The translations under genes and the position numbers were made by a program. Under the pieces are notes generated by a model, which saw nothing but the letters and a program-made list of their open reading frames with translations, did no database searches and was not told where the DNA came from. Shown in pieces: positions 46,219-55,040 of a DNA stretch of 64,000 nucleotides. Source of the DNA: Sandaracinaceae bacterium (GTDB lineage: Bacteria; Myxococcota_A; Polyangia; Polyangiales; Houyiibacteriaceae); contig JACKEI010000001.1 in NCBI GenBank assembly GCA_020633075.1, positions 248,001-312,000 of the forward strand. The letters are read 5' to 3'. How positions within the stretch are numbered: the first letter of the stretch is position 1; every line of letters begins with the position of its first letter.

Positions 46219-46247
46219 ATTGTGGAGCGCCGATCCGCATGCGTCAA
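46219..46247 (-). promoter_or_regulatory. Putative ilv-leu operon promoter
   Basis: TTGACG (46242-46247), a 17-bp spacer and CACAAT (46219-46224): five of six and four of six to the sigma-70 consensus. The predicted transcription start near 46212 coincides with the leader-peptide ATG at 46210. Upstream to 46358 I see nothing else in the spacer. Confidence 0.6.
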
Positions 46248-46358
46248 GGGAATGACCGCGCCGGGGGGCCTCTTCGATGCCGACGGGGTCGCGCGAACCG
46301 CGTTCCGCCGTTCCGGTAGGCCAGGGCGATCGCGCTCGCGCGGTGCGCAGCCAACACC

Positions 46359-47443
46359 CTACGGCAGCCGGAGATAGCAGATCAGGCGCTGACCCGAGAG
46401 CAGGCCCTCGGCCTCCGAGAGGTCGACCAGCACGTCGACGGTGCGGATGTCGGAGAGCTCGTCGGGCTGCCCTCCACGGCGTGCCTTGGGGGCCACCCGC
46501 TGGCCCAAGCGCGCCACGGTGCCCGCGAAGTCGCGCCCAGGGTAGGCGCTGGCACGGCAGACCGCCTCCGCCCCGATGGTCACCTGACCGAGGTCGCGCT
46601 CGTCCACGGCGATGCGCGCTTGCATTCGCGAGGTGTCGCCGAAGTAGGCCATCGGTGAGCCGCCCGGTTGGTAGTACTCGCCGATGTCGTAGGGCAGCTC
46701 CAGCACCACGCCGTCGCGGGGCGCGCGCACCTCACGCAGCTCCAGGGCCGCGCGGGCCTCGTCGCGATGCGCCTGGGCGGCGATGTACTCGGCGTGCGCC
46801 TTGGCGATGTCTTCGCGGTGCGAGCCGCGCACCAGGTCGGCCAGGTTCGCGCGGGCCTCGGCCGACGCCGACTGGTCGGTGGACGCAGCCAGGCGTGCCC
46901 GGTCCACCTCGTCGGCGCTGGCACCCCCCGCGCGTGCCACGACCTGCAAGCGCTGGAGCGCCGTCTGGCTCGCCTCCGCACGCGAACGCGACGCCGCCTC
47001 GGCGGCGGCCGCCCCCTCGATCTCTTCGCGCCGGGGGCCCGACACGGCGCGGCGCCAAGTGGCCCGCGCGGCCAGCACACGGGCCTCCGCTTCGGCCAGC
47101 GCCGCCGTCTCCATCTCCGTACGCAGCGACGCGATCAGCGCGCCCGCCGCGATGGTGTCCCCCTCGCGCACGGCGATGTGGCCGATCGAGCCCGCCACCG
47201 CGCCGGCCAGCGCCAGCTCGCCGCCGTTGGGCTCCACCACCGCGTTGCCCGAGATGTGCGCCCACTCGGGCGGCGGGCTGATGCGCACGTCGTACTCGCT
47301 CGGGATGTCCACGCCCGCTGCGCGCCGGTCGCTCACGCGGGCCAGCGTCGGGTCCGACGTGGCCATGCGCACGATGCTCATTCCCATCGCGACCACGGCG
47401 AGGATCCCAAGGCCGACGGTCAGGATCCTCTTGGGGGTTGTCT

Positions 47444-47447
<4 letters not shown>
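46359..47447 (-). CDS. Membrane fusion protein, HlyD/DevB type
   Basis: A 362-residue periplasmic adaptor. One N-terminal helix (residues 8-27) anchors it in the inner membrane. The lipoyl-like half motif GGELALAGAVAGSIGHIAVREGD is followed by a long alpha-helical hairpin rich in Ala, Arg and Glu (about 110-225), then the second lipoyl half (LREVRAPRDGVVLELPYDIGEY) and a beta-barrel part. This is the order of DevB/HlyD-like adaptors linking an ABC exporter to a TolC channel. Its start overlaps the ATPase stop by 4 bp. It is the last gene of the export operon. Confidence 0.88.
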
Positions 47448-48147
<700 letters not shown>

Positions 48148-48151
<4 letters not shown>

Positions 48152-49263
48152 CGGAACACCATGCCGGGCTCGAGCTTGCGGATGCGGTTGAGGGCCAGGG
48201 TCGCGCTCACCAGGCAGATGGCCGTCATGACGAAGGGCACGCTCACCATCACCCCGATGGGCAACATCACCGCCAGGTTGGGGGAGCGCATGAACGCGGT
48301 GAGCTGTGCGGCGACGGCGAGGCCCACGACGGACCCGATGAGCCCGTACATCACCGCCTGCGCGAAGAGCATGACGGCGAGGTCCCGCGTGCGGCAGCCG
48401 ATGGCCTTGAGGGTGCCTAGCTCCCGCTGGTGGTCGACGACGCTCGAGAACATGGAGAGAGCGACGATCACGAGGCCCACGAAGAGGCCCAGCGCGGCGG
48501 AGCTGCCGAAGGTGATGCCCAGCTGCTGTGCGAGGAGCGCAGACACCACGGTGTCGTGGTACTGCTGGCTGGTCCACACCTGCACCTCGGGCACCCGCGC
48601 CTGCAGCTCGGCCACGACCTCGTCGGGGTCGGCGTCCGGGAGCACGCGCACCAGCACGAAGTGGAAGCGCCCCGTCGCCGTGGAGGTGAGGTCGCGCGCG
48701 AGCCCGATCTCGGCGAACGAGTAGGCCGGCCCGAAGGGCACGAGGCCCCACGTGAAGGCTCCCACGCGCACCCGGCGGCCGTTGACCTCGCGTACTGACC
48801 CGAGGTTGAGGTTGCCGAGCTTGTCGCGCTGCGCGACCTCGAAGGTGAGCGTGTCCGGCTCATAGAGCGCGCTTGCCTGACCGGCCACGATGTTCCACGG
48901 CCCGCCGAGCGCGTTGGGCAGCGCCGTGCCCACCAGGATCACTTGCTCCGTACCGCCCTCCGGCCGGGCGATGGAGCCCGGGCCGAAGACCAGGGGCTCG
49001 GCCACGAGCACCCCCGGCGTGGCGCGGGCCTGCGTGAGCGCGCTCTCGGGCAAGACGCTGCCACGCTGCACCAGCTGCGTACCGCGCGGCATCATCCAGA
49101 TGTCCGCGCCGCCGTTGTCGATCAGCATGGTGTTCTTGTGGAACAGCCCGTAGAGGATGCCGAGCTGCTGCGTGGAGAGCACCACGGCGAACACCACGCC
49201 GCAGGTGGTCGCGATCAGCTGCACCCGGTCGTGAAGCATCATCTTCACGCCGGCGCGGGCCAT
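48148..49263 (-). CDS. FtsX-like ABC permease, DevC type
   Basis: A 371-residue inner-membrane permease. Helix 1 (residues 15-35, LIATTCGVVFAVVLSTQQLG) is followed by a periplasmic domain of about 200 residues. Three helices close the protein (GLFVGLVIVALSMFSSVVDHQRELGTLKAIG type motif, MYGLIGSVVGLAVAAQL, MVSVPFVMTAICLVSATLAL). The DHQRELGTLKAIGC segment is the coupling-helix motif of the FtsX/MacB fold. The start is uncertain: ATG 49263 is used, yet the family often has a few residues before it and a short in-frame extension (GGRALA) is present. Confidence 0.85.
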
Positions 49264-49283
49264 CGCGAGCGCGCGGCCGCCGA

Positions 49284-50552
49284 TCAGAGGGACCCCGCAG
49301 CGGCGGACAGGCGCAGGAGGTGCCGCGCGAGCGCCAGCTCGGCGAAAGCGGAGACGCGGTTGGCGGCGGCGTCTGCGAAGTCCCTGCGCGCTTGGAAGTA
49401 GCTGAGGGGCGTGAGGCGCCCTGCGCCGAGCTCGATGCGCGCCAGCTCGAAGGTGTGGCGCGCGAGGTCCAGCTGCGCCGTGGCGGTGTTGGCGCGGGCC
49501 AGCGCGGTCTCGGCCTGCACGTGGGCGCGGCTGATGGCGTCTTGCGCCGCCAAAGACGCCGCGCGGGCGCGCGAGTGGGCGGCCGACGCGGTGGCCATGT
49601 TCCCGCGCAGGGTCTGCAGCGACGCGAGGTCCAGCGACCAGGTGGCCTGGAGCTCGAGGGTCCAGCGGGCGCGCCGCCCGAACGCCGGCGCGTTGGTCAG
49701 CTCCTCCCTGAAGGAGCCGTCCAGTCGAGGCACGAACGCGTACCACAGCGGGGGGGCGCCGGCGTCGGCGGCCCGGGCGCGCGCGTCGGCGAGCGCGACG
49801 TCGGGGATGGCGCCCAGGTCCGTCAGCAAGGGTTCGAGTGGCCCGACGGGCGCGGTGTCCTCTGGGAGCTCGGGCGGCGCCGCGGCGGTCACCCCGGTGA
49901 GCAGCTCGAGGGCGCGGCTGGCTTGGATCTGTGTCTGGCGGGCCTCCACCACGCGCTGCTCCGCCGTGAGCACGTCCAGCGCAGCCCGCTCGACGTCGAT
50001 GGGCGTGGCCAGGCCTGCTTCCAGGCGCACCGCCATGAGGCGATGAGCGTCCCGCGCGACGTCCAGCTGCTCCTCCGACGACGCGAGCAGCGCGGTCCCG
50101 CCCACCCAGCGGTAGTACTCGGTCAGCACGCTCCGCTCGAGCGCGCGGAGGGTCACGTCGGTGTTGGCGTCGGCGCTGTCGAGCGACGCGTCCGTCGCGC
50201 TCAGTCGACGCCAGGCCACGATGTCGACCAGGGTCACACGGGACGCGAAGGTCGCGCTCACCTGGTCGCGCGCCACGATCGTCACTTGGCGGTCGGGCCC
50301 CGTCGCCGACGGAACCGTGAAGCCCTGAGGGTATTGGTTGCGCGCGTAGGTCCCGTCGACCTCGACGCTGGGGAGCAAGGCGAAGCGCGCCCCTCGTGCA
50401 GACGTGCGGGCCACGTCGGCCTCGGCCTCTGCGGCGGCGACGGAGGGGTGCTGGCGGGCACCCTCCAGGAACTCGTCGACGGTCTGGCTGCGGGCGGGTG
50501 CCGCCGCGCCAGCGGCCACGACGCACAGCGACGCTATGACGATGTGCTTCAC
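49284..50552 (-). CDS. TolC-family outer membrane efflux protein
   Basis: A 422-residue outer-membrane channel subunit. The signal peptide (residues 1-22) ends SQ. Two homologous halves of long amphipathic helices and short strands follow, with HPSVAAAEAEADVARTSARGARFALLPSVEV at the start, LEAGLATPIDVERAALDVLTAEQRVVEA midway and LGAGRLTPLSYFQARRDFADA near the end; these are standard TolC features. It is the first gene of the tolC-devC-devA-devB operon, whose product may be a lipid-like compound or a drug. The start is GTG. Confidence 0.88.
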   Translation of the reverse strand: MKHIVIASLCVVAAGAAAPARSQTVDEFLEGARQHPSVAAAEAEADVARTSARGARFALLPSVEVDGTYARNQYPQGFTVPSATGPDRQVTIVARDQVSATFASRVTLVDIVAWRRLSATDASLDSADANTDVTLRALERSVLTEYYRWVGGTALLASSEEQLDVARDAHRLMAVRLEAGLATPIDVERAALDVLTAEQRVVEARQTQIQASRALELLTGVTAAAPPELPEDTAPVGPLEPLLTDLGAIPDVALADARARAADAGAPPLWYAFVPRLDGSFREELTNAPAFGRRARWTLELQATWSLDLASLQTLRGNMATASAAHSRARAASLAAQDAISRAHVQAETALARANTATAQLDLARHTFELARIELGAGRLTPLSYFQARRDFADAAANRVSAFAELALARHLLRLSAAAGSL

Positions 50553-50558
50553 ACGCCC

Positions 50559-50587
50559 CCTATACCGCTAGCGACGGTGCGCGACAA
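50559..50587 (-). promoter_or_regulatory. Putative promoter of the export operon
   Basis: TTGTCG (50582-50587), a 17-bp spacer and TATAGG (50559-50564), each four of six to consensus, ending six bases before the GTG start of the tolC-like gene. Again no room for a Shine-Dalgarno sequence. Confidence 0.4.
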
Positions 50588-50667
50588 ACGAACCCCGTCG
50601 CAGCCTTCATGGAGTACGGGCGGGGCGGGCAGCGCACGAAGAACATCAGTAGCCCCGGTCAGGCTCC

Positions 50668-51009
50668 TCAGGGCTTCTCGCGCCGCCCACCGTCTCGGAA
50701 CAGGTCGGCCAGCTCGCTCTCGGTGGTCTGCGTCGCGCGGGCCTGCCGCTCGAGGATGGCCTCCACGCCCAAGCTGGAGTCCAGCTCGTTCAGGTACTGG
50801 TCCACTGCGAGGCGCGCCAGGCCGTCGATGCGGTCGCCCCAGCGCTCCCGCAGGCGCGTCTTGGCCGCCTCTTCCAGCAGCGAGCGCAGCGCGCGGCGAG
50901 CGGCCTGATCGGCTTCGCCCTTGAGCATCTGAGTGGGCTCCAGATCAAGGAAGCGGGCGTTCTTGGGGCTGGGCGGCGGGCCGCCCTCGGGGCGCTTGAT
51001 GTCGTTCAT
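50668..51009 (-). CDS. Small hypothetical protein
   Basis: A 113-residue soluble, helical protein with no recognised domain. It is rich in Arg, Glu and Leu, for example RRALRSLLEEAAKTRLRERWGDRIDGLARLAVDQYL. No Cys or His cluster, no signal peptide and no membrane helix are visible. ATG 51009 has GAGG six bases upstream. It lies 115 bp from the tolC-like gene start on the same strand and could precede it in one transcript, but there is a separate promoter candidate for that gene. Confidence 0.55.
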   Translation of the reverse strand: MNDIKRPEGGPPPSPKNARFLDLEPTQMLKGEADQAARRALRSLLEEAAKTRLRERWGDRIDGLARLAVDQYLNELDSSLGVEAILERQARATQTTESELADLFRDGGRREKP

Positions 51010-51133
51010 GCTCTACCTCGGTTGCAGGGGCCTCAGTGTGCCCCGGCGGAATCCTCGGCGAAAGGGGCCGCGCCGCCGCCCGCGCGGTTGCGTTGGGAGC
51101 GCCCGGCCTCGTACCCTCTAGGTGAAAAGTCCT

Positions 51134-51547
51134 ATGGCGATTCACTTCAAGAGGCTCTCCGACACGCGCGTGCTGTTCGACTACGTCGGAGCCATCAGCG
51201 ACCGCGAGGTGGATGTGGCGCACGAGCAGTGGTTCTCGGCGCTGCGCGAAGCCGACGCCGCGGGTCGGCACGTCGTGCTGTTGGCGGACGGGACCAACTC
51301 GGAGGGCATGAGCGCCAGCCAGCGCCGCGTGACGGCCGCGTTCACCGAGACCCACGAGGCGCTCATCCGTCGCGTGTGTGCCGCTCAGGCCGTGGTCATC
51401 GTCAGCGCGATCCAGCGAGGCATCATGACCGCCATCCTCTGGATCAAGCCGCCACCGACGGACCTGCGGGCGTTCAAGACGCGCGCCGAGGCCGAGGCCT
51501 TCTTGGACGACATCGAGCGCGGCGCCTTCGTCTCGAAGAGCGCCTGA
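51134..51547 (+). CDS. SpoIIAA/STAS-like small protein
   Basis: A 137-residue soluble protein that looks like a small alpha/beta regulatory domain (RVLFDYVGAISDREVDVAHEQWF, VVLLADGTNSEGMSASQRRV, VVIVSAIQRGIMTAILWIKPP), similar to STAS/SpoIIAA-like or DUF-type sensor domains. The usual phosphorylatable Ser of anti-anti-sigma factors is not clearly placed. The start may be ATG 51134 or GTG 51122, which has a TACCCT hexamer four bases before it. Its last 26 codons lie inside the 142-bp repeat that recurs near 53.3 kb. Confidence 0.6.
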   Translation: MAIHFKRLSDTRVLFDYVGAISDREVDVAHEQWFSALREADAAGRHVVLLADGTNSEGMSASQRRVTAAFTETHEALIRRVCAAQAVVIVSAIQRGIMTAILWIKPPPTDLRAFKTRAEAEAFLDDIERGAFVSKSA

Positions 51548-51610
51548 GGTCGGCGCGCCACTCCGCGTGAGCAGCGCGCCGACGCCCAGATCAGCCGCCG
51601 ACGGCGATCT
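51469..51610. repeat. 142-bp direct repeat, copy 1
   Basis: Identical base for base to 53312-53453 (offset 1843). It holds the end of the STAS-like gene, the short spacer, and a 20-bp copy of the ilvC tail at 51591-51610. Copies 1 and 2 bracket 1701 bp holding one membrane-protein gene. The flanks differ immediately at both edges. Confidence 0.97.
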
Positions 51611-51626
51611 CCACTGGCGAGACCGG

Positions 51627-53117
51627 CTACGAGGCTGCCATCGACGTCGCCGCGCTCGGGGGCTGCGGCTCCCGGCCCACGTACCAGCTCCCCGCCAGCG
51701 CGCCGAACAGCACCAGGAACCCAGCGCAGGTGTAGGCCACGCCCCACTCGAGTGGGCTCTCGGGGAGGGGCAGCAGCGCGTGCTGCACCAGGGCGTGCGC
51801 GATGAGCGGCGGCAGCGGGCCCAGCAGGCCGGGCCGCCTCGCGTGCCACGCGGTCACGGCAGCGATGGTCGCGAGGCCGAACAGACCCAACAGGGGCTGC
51901 GCGGGCAGCGTGTGCGTGCCATGCGCCAACGAGCCGAGACCGCTTGCGTCCGGAATCCATAGCGCCAGGTAGGCCGCGCCCAGCGCACCGGCCGCGAGAC
52001 GCAGGCGCGCGTCGGTGTCTTGGAAGAACTGCGGCACAGGACGCGGCCCTGCGTTCGGGGTTCCGCCCAAGGCAGCGTTGCCCGTCCAGCCGAGAGGTCC
52101 GCCATCGAAGCCGGCCGCCGTGCGGTAGGGATGCTTCGCCGTCATCGGCTCGTCCGGTGCGCGGCGCCACAGCGTCTGCCGCGCGGCGCCGACGGCGAGC
52201 GTGCTCGCGGTCGCGAGCGCGACCCACCAGAGCTGCGCGGGCGCGAACAGGGCGCCCAGCACCAGCGCCGTCGCGGACAATGCCCACACCCGAGCCTCCT
52301 CACGCGCGAAGGCCACGCCCAGCAGCGGCAGCGCGGGGACCAGCGGGAGCACGCTGACATGGTACGAAGGCATCCAGTACCCCACGTGGGCCAATACCAG
52401 CGCGCCCCAGAGGGCCCATGTGCCCAGCACGGCGCGCCGCCCGCGCGGGTCGAAGGGCACGGCGCTCGCGAGCTCTCGGCGCGTCCAGAGGGCGCCCGCG
52501 AACAGCGCGAAGAGCCAGGTGCACACCAGTGGGCTACGGACGTCGACGGACACGGCGTGGAGCGTGTGCGGCAGCAGCGCGAGCCCCGCCGCGCCGAGCA
52601 GCGGAACGGCCACGGCCGAACGCGAGGGGCGCAGCTCGAGGGCCCAAGCCAGCGCAAGCAGCTTCAGGACGCACAGCGCGAGCCACCCCACCGACGCTGC
52701 GACGCCGAGCCACCCGAGGTACGAGCACGTCTCGTTGTGCAGCGTCAGATCGCCCTGGTACGCGACGGCTAGGAGCCCCAACATCACGGCAGAGCGCCGC
52801 TGCCCGATGCGCACCAAGAACGCTGCGCCGCCGATGGCTGCCAACGCGTATAGCTCGGCCAGCGCACCGACCGCCAGCGCGCCCCAGAGCGAAGCGGCAC
52901 GCGCGGCCTCGCGCGACAAGAGCCAGATGCCGCCTAGCACCAGGGCCGCGCTCGCCAGGTAGAAGGGGTTGTACTCCACCAGCCAGCGGTGCAGCAGCGG
53001 GTGCCGCGCGAAGGGAGGCGGGCAGGGCGGATCCGCAGGGGCGCACGGAGCGTCGAAGAGGGACGGCGCCCCGGGGTCTCCGGGGCAGGCTTCGGGAGGG
53101 GTCGCGGAGAGGGTCAT
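51627..53117 (-). CDS. Polytopic membrane protein inside the repeat-bounded insert
   Basis: A 496-residue protein with about twelve hydrophobic helices from residue 45 to the end. A HTTM- or DUF-type domain is not recognised; YNPFYLASAALVLGGIWLLSREAAR is the first helix region. The N-terminal 30 residues are Pro/Cys-rich (PCAPADPPCPPPFARHPLLHR). The pattern of His and Trp at helix ends (HALVQHALLPLPESPLEWGV) could serve redox or lipid roles, but no motif is diagnostic. ATG 53117 precedes the proline-rich part; a longer reading to 53243 exists. It is the only gene of the 1.7-kb insertion, and its upstream region contains a 7-bp-stem hairpin (53195-53213). Confidence 0.68.
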   Translation of the reverse strand: MTLSATPPEACPGDPGAPSLFDAPCAPADPPCPPPFARHPLLHRWLVEYNPFYLASAALVLGGIWLLSREAARAASLWGALAVGALAELYALAAIGGAAFLVRIGQRRSAVMLGLLAVAYQGDLTLHNETCSYLGWLGVAASVGWLALCVLKLLALAWALELRPSRSAVAVPLLGAAGLALLPHTLHAVSVDVRSPLVCTWLFALFAGALWTRRELASAVPFDPRGRRAVLGTWALWGALVLAHVGYWMPSYHVSVLPLVPALPLLGVAFAREEARVWALSATALVLGALFAPAQLWWVALATASTLAVGAARQTLWRRAPDEPMTAKHPYRTAAGFDGGPLGWTGNAALGGTPNAGPRPVPQFFQDTDARLRLAAGALGAAYLALWIPDASGLGSLAHGTHTLPAQPLLGLFGLATIAAVTAWHARRPGLLGPLPPLIAHALVQHALLPLPESPLEWGVAYTCAGFLVLFGALAGSWYVGREPQPPSAATSMAAS

Positions 53118-53311
53118 GACGGCGTGCTCTGCAACCCGGGTGCCAGCCCATGGAGCGCTCGCCGCTCGCTGCGCCGCGGCCGCCCACTCGAGCCCCTCGA
53201 GCTTCTCTCGAGGCACGGAGGAGCGCACGCCCGTGGTGCGCACCGGCGAGAGGCGCCTGCGGCTCCCGCCAGATTGGCGCGCACTCGGGCTAGCGCGTGC
53301 CGTATCGTCCC

Positions 53312-53453
53312 GGCGTTCAAGACGCGCGCCGAGGCCGAGGCCTTCTTGGACGACATCGAGCGCGGCGCCTTCGTCTCGAAGAGCGCCTGAGGTCGGCGCG
53401 CCACTCCGCGTGAGCAGCGCGCCGACGCCCAGATCAGCCGCCGACGGCGATCT
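53312..53453. repeat. 142-bp direct repeat, copy 2
   Basis: Perfect copy of 51469-51610. Here the repeat ends with the last 20 bases of the intact ilvC coding sequence (53434-53453). Thus the repeat equals the ancestral junction between the STAS-like gene and ilvC. Confidence 0.97.
53313..53390 (+). pseudogene. Duplicated 3' fragment of the STAS-like gene
   Basis: Encodes 25 residues identical to the C-terminus of the protein at 51134-51547 (AFKTRAEAEAFLDDIERGAF then VSKSA and stop) but with no start or upstream domain. It is a remnant produced by duplication of the insertion target, not an independent gene. Confidence 0.9.
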
Positions 53454-54918
53454 GCTTCATGGCGGTCATGTGACCGCGCAGCACGGCGCCGATCTTCTCG
53501 ACCGGGTGCGCCTCGATGGCCTGGTTGACCTTGAGCAGCTTGAGGTTGTCCACCTGCTGGCTGCCGTTGCCGAAGGGCTTGCCGATCACGTCCGTGCCCT
53601 GGCGGCTCATGAACTCGGAAAGCAGCGGGACGGCCGCGTGGCTGAACAGGTAGCAGCCGTACTCGGCCGTGTCGCTGATGACCTTGTTCATCTCGTAGAG
53701 CTTCTTGCGCGCGATGGTGTTCGCGATGAGCGGCGTCTCGTGAAGCGACTCGTAGTAGGCGGACTCCGGCTTCATGCCCACGTTCACCATGCACTCGAAG
53801 GCCAGCTCCACGCCCGCCTTGCACATGGCGATCATCAGCACCGCGTTGTCGAAGTACTCCTGCTCGGGGATCTCGACGCTGCCGGCTGGGGTCTTCTCGA
53901 AGGGGGTCTCGTTGGTGGCCGCGCGCCAGCCCAGGAGGTTCTTGTCGTCGTTGTCCCAGTCTTCCATCATCGTCTTGCTGAACTGCCCGGTGATGATGTC
54001 GTCCTGATGCTTCTCGAACAGGGGGCGCATGATGCCGCGCAGCTCCTCGGCGAGCTCGAAGGCCTTGATCTTCGCCGGGTTGCTCAGGCGGTCCAGCATG
54101 AGCGTGAGGCCGCCCTGCTTGAGCGCCTCGGTGATGGTCTCCCAGCCGTACTGCACCAGCTTGCTCGCGTAGCCGGGCTCGATGCCCTCGGCGACCATCT
54201 TGTCGAAGCACAGCAGCGCGCCGGTCTGCAGCATGCCGCAGAGGATGGTCTGCTCACCCATGAGGTCGCTCTTCACCTCGGCGATGAAGCTGGACTCGAG
54301 CACGCCCGCGCGGTCGCCGCCGGTCGCCGCCGCGTAGGCCTTGGCGATCTCCAGGCCGTCCCCGTTGGGGTCGTTCTCGGTGTGCACGGCGATGAGCGTC
54401 GGGACGCCGAAGCCGCGCTTGTACTCCTCGCGCACCTCGGTGCCGGGGCACTTGGGGGCGACCATGACCACGGTCAGGTCCTCGCGGATCTTCTGCCCCT
54501 CTTCCACGATGTTGAAGCCGTGGCTGTAGGCCAGCGTGGCGCCCTTCTTCATGAGCGGCATGACGCTCTTGACCACGTCCGCGTGCTGCTTGTCGGGCGC
54601 GAGGTTGCAGACCATGTCCGCCGTGGGGATCAGCTGCTCGTAGTTGCCGACCTTGAACCCGTTCTCGGTGGCGTTCAGGTAGCTCTGGCGCTTGTTGTCG
54701 ATGGCGCCCTGGCGCAGCGCGTAGCTCACGTCCAGGCCCGAGTCGCGCATGTTGAGGCCCTGGTTCAGGCCCTGCGCGCCGCAGCCGACGATGACCACCT
54801 TCTTGCCCCTGAGCTTCTCGACGCCGTTGAACTCGCTCGCGTTCATGAAGCGGCAGCGACCGAGCTGGTCGAGCTTCTGGGCCATGGTGAGGGTGTTGAA
54901 GTAGTTCTGGCGGGCCAT
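53434..54918 (-). CDS. ilvC: Ketol-acid reductoisomerase, class II
   Basis: A 494-residue NADPH-dependent enzyme that converts acetolactate or acetohydroxybutyrate to dihydroxy acids in valine and isoleucine synthesis. It is a long (class II) KARI closely resembling the E. coli protein: GKKVVIVGCGAQGLNQGLNM, DSGLDVSYALR, TPDKQHADVV-like block, GYSHGFN-like LAYSHGFNIVEEG, VAPKCPGTEVREEYKRGFGV, ESSFIAEVKSDLMGEQTILCGML, GWETITEALKQGG and ESAYYESLHETPLIANTIARKKLYEMN. AGGAG is seven bases before the ATG. It stands apart from ilvBN and is divergent from ilvY. Its last 20 bases lie in the 142-bp repeat. Confidence 0.96.
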   Translation of the reverse strand: MARQNYFNTLTMAQKLDQLGRCRFMNASEFNGVEKLRGKKVVIVGCGAQGLNQGLNMRDSGLDVSYALRQGAIDNKRQSYLNATENGFKVGNYEQLIPTADMVCNLAPDKQHADVVKSVMPLMKKGATLAYSHGFNIVEEGQKIREDLTVVMVAPKCPGTEVREEYKRGFGVPTLIAVHTENDPNGDGLEIAKAYAAATGGDRAGVLESSFIAEVKSDLMGEQTILCGMLQTGALLCFDKMVAEGIEPGYASKLVQYGWETITEALKQGGLTLMLDRLSNPAKIKAFELAEELRGIMRPLFEKHQDDIITGQFSKTMMEDWDNDDKNLLGWRAATNETPFEKTPAGSVEIPEQEYFDNAVLMIAMCKAGVELAFECMVNVGMKPESAYYESLHETPLIANTIARKKLYEMNKVISDTAEYGCYLFSHAAVPLLSEFMSRQGTDVIGKPFGNGSQQVDNLKLLKVNQAIEAHPVEKIGAVLRGHMTAMKQIAVGG

Positions 54919-55009
54919 GCTGCGTTGTCTCCTGGTTGGGGTTCTCCTTTGTAAGGGGCGGGCGGGGCGCTGCCAATGTTGCGCATGAATCTATTTTTCG
55001 TAGGCTGTG

Positions 55010-55024
55010 TTGCGTAAATCGCAA
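55010..55024. promoter_or_regulatory. Putative IlvY operator in the ilvC-ilvY gap
   Basis: Perfect 15-bp palindrome TTGCG-TAAAT-CGCAA, fitting the LysR T-N11-A rule. A second TTGCG half-site lies 31 bp away at 54979-54983, on the same face of the helix. E. coli ilvC is controlled by IlvY through similar TTGC-type tandem operators in the same divergent layout. Confidence 0.7.
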
Positions 55025-55040
55025 TTCAACGACGGCACCC

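Noticed and set aside
46277..47281. Plus-strand open frame opposite the HlyD-like gene
   Set aside because: Arg/Pro-rich low-complexity shadow of the well-supported minus-strand adaptor gene.
51469..53453. Transposon interpretation of the 142-bp repeat
   Set aside because: No transposase, no terminal inverted repeats at the insert edges, and the duplication is far longer than known target-site duplications.
54955..55000. ilvC promoter boxes on the minus strand
   Set aside because: TTTACG and TAGATT can be picked but are 19 bp apart and only four of six each, so not listed.
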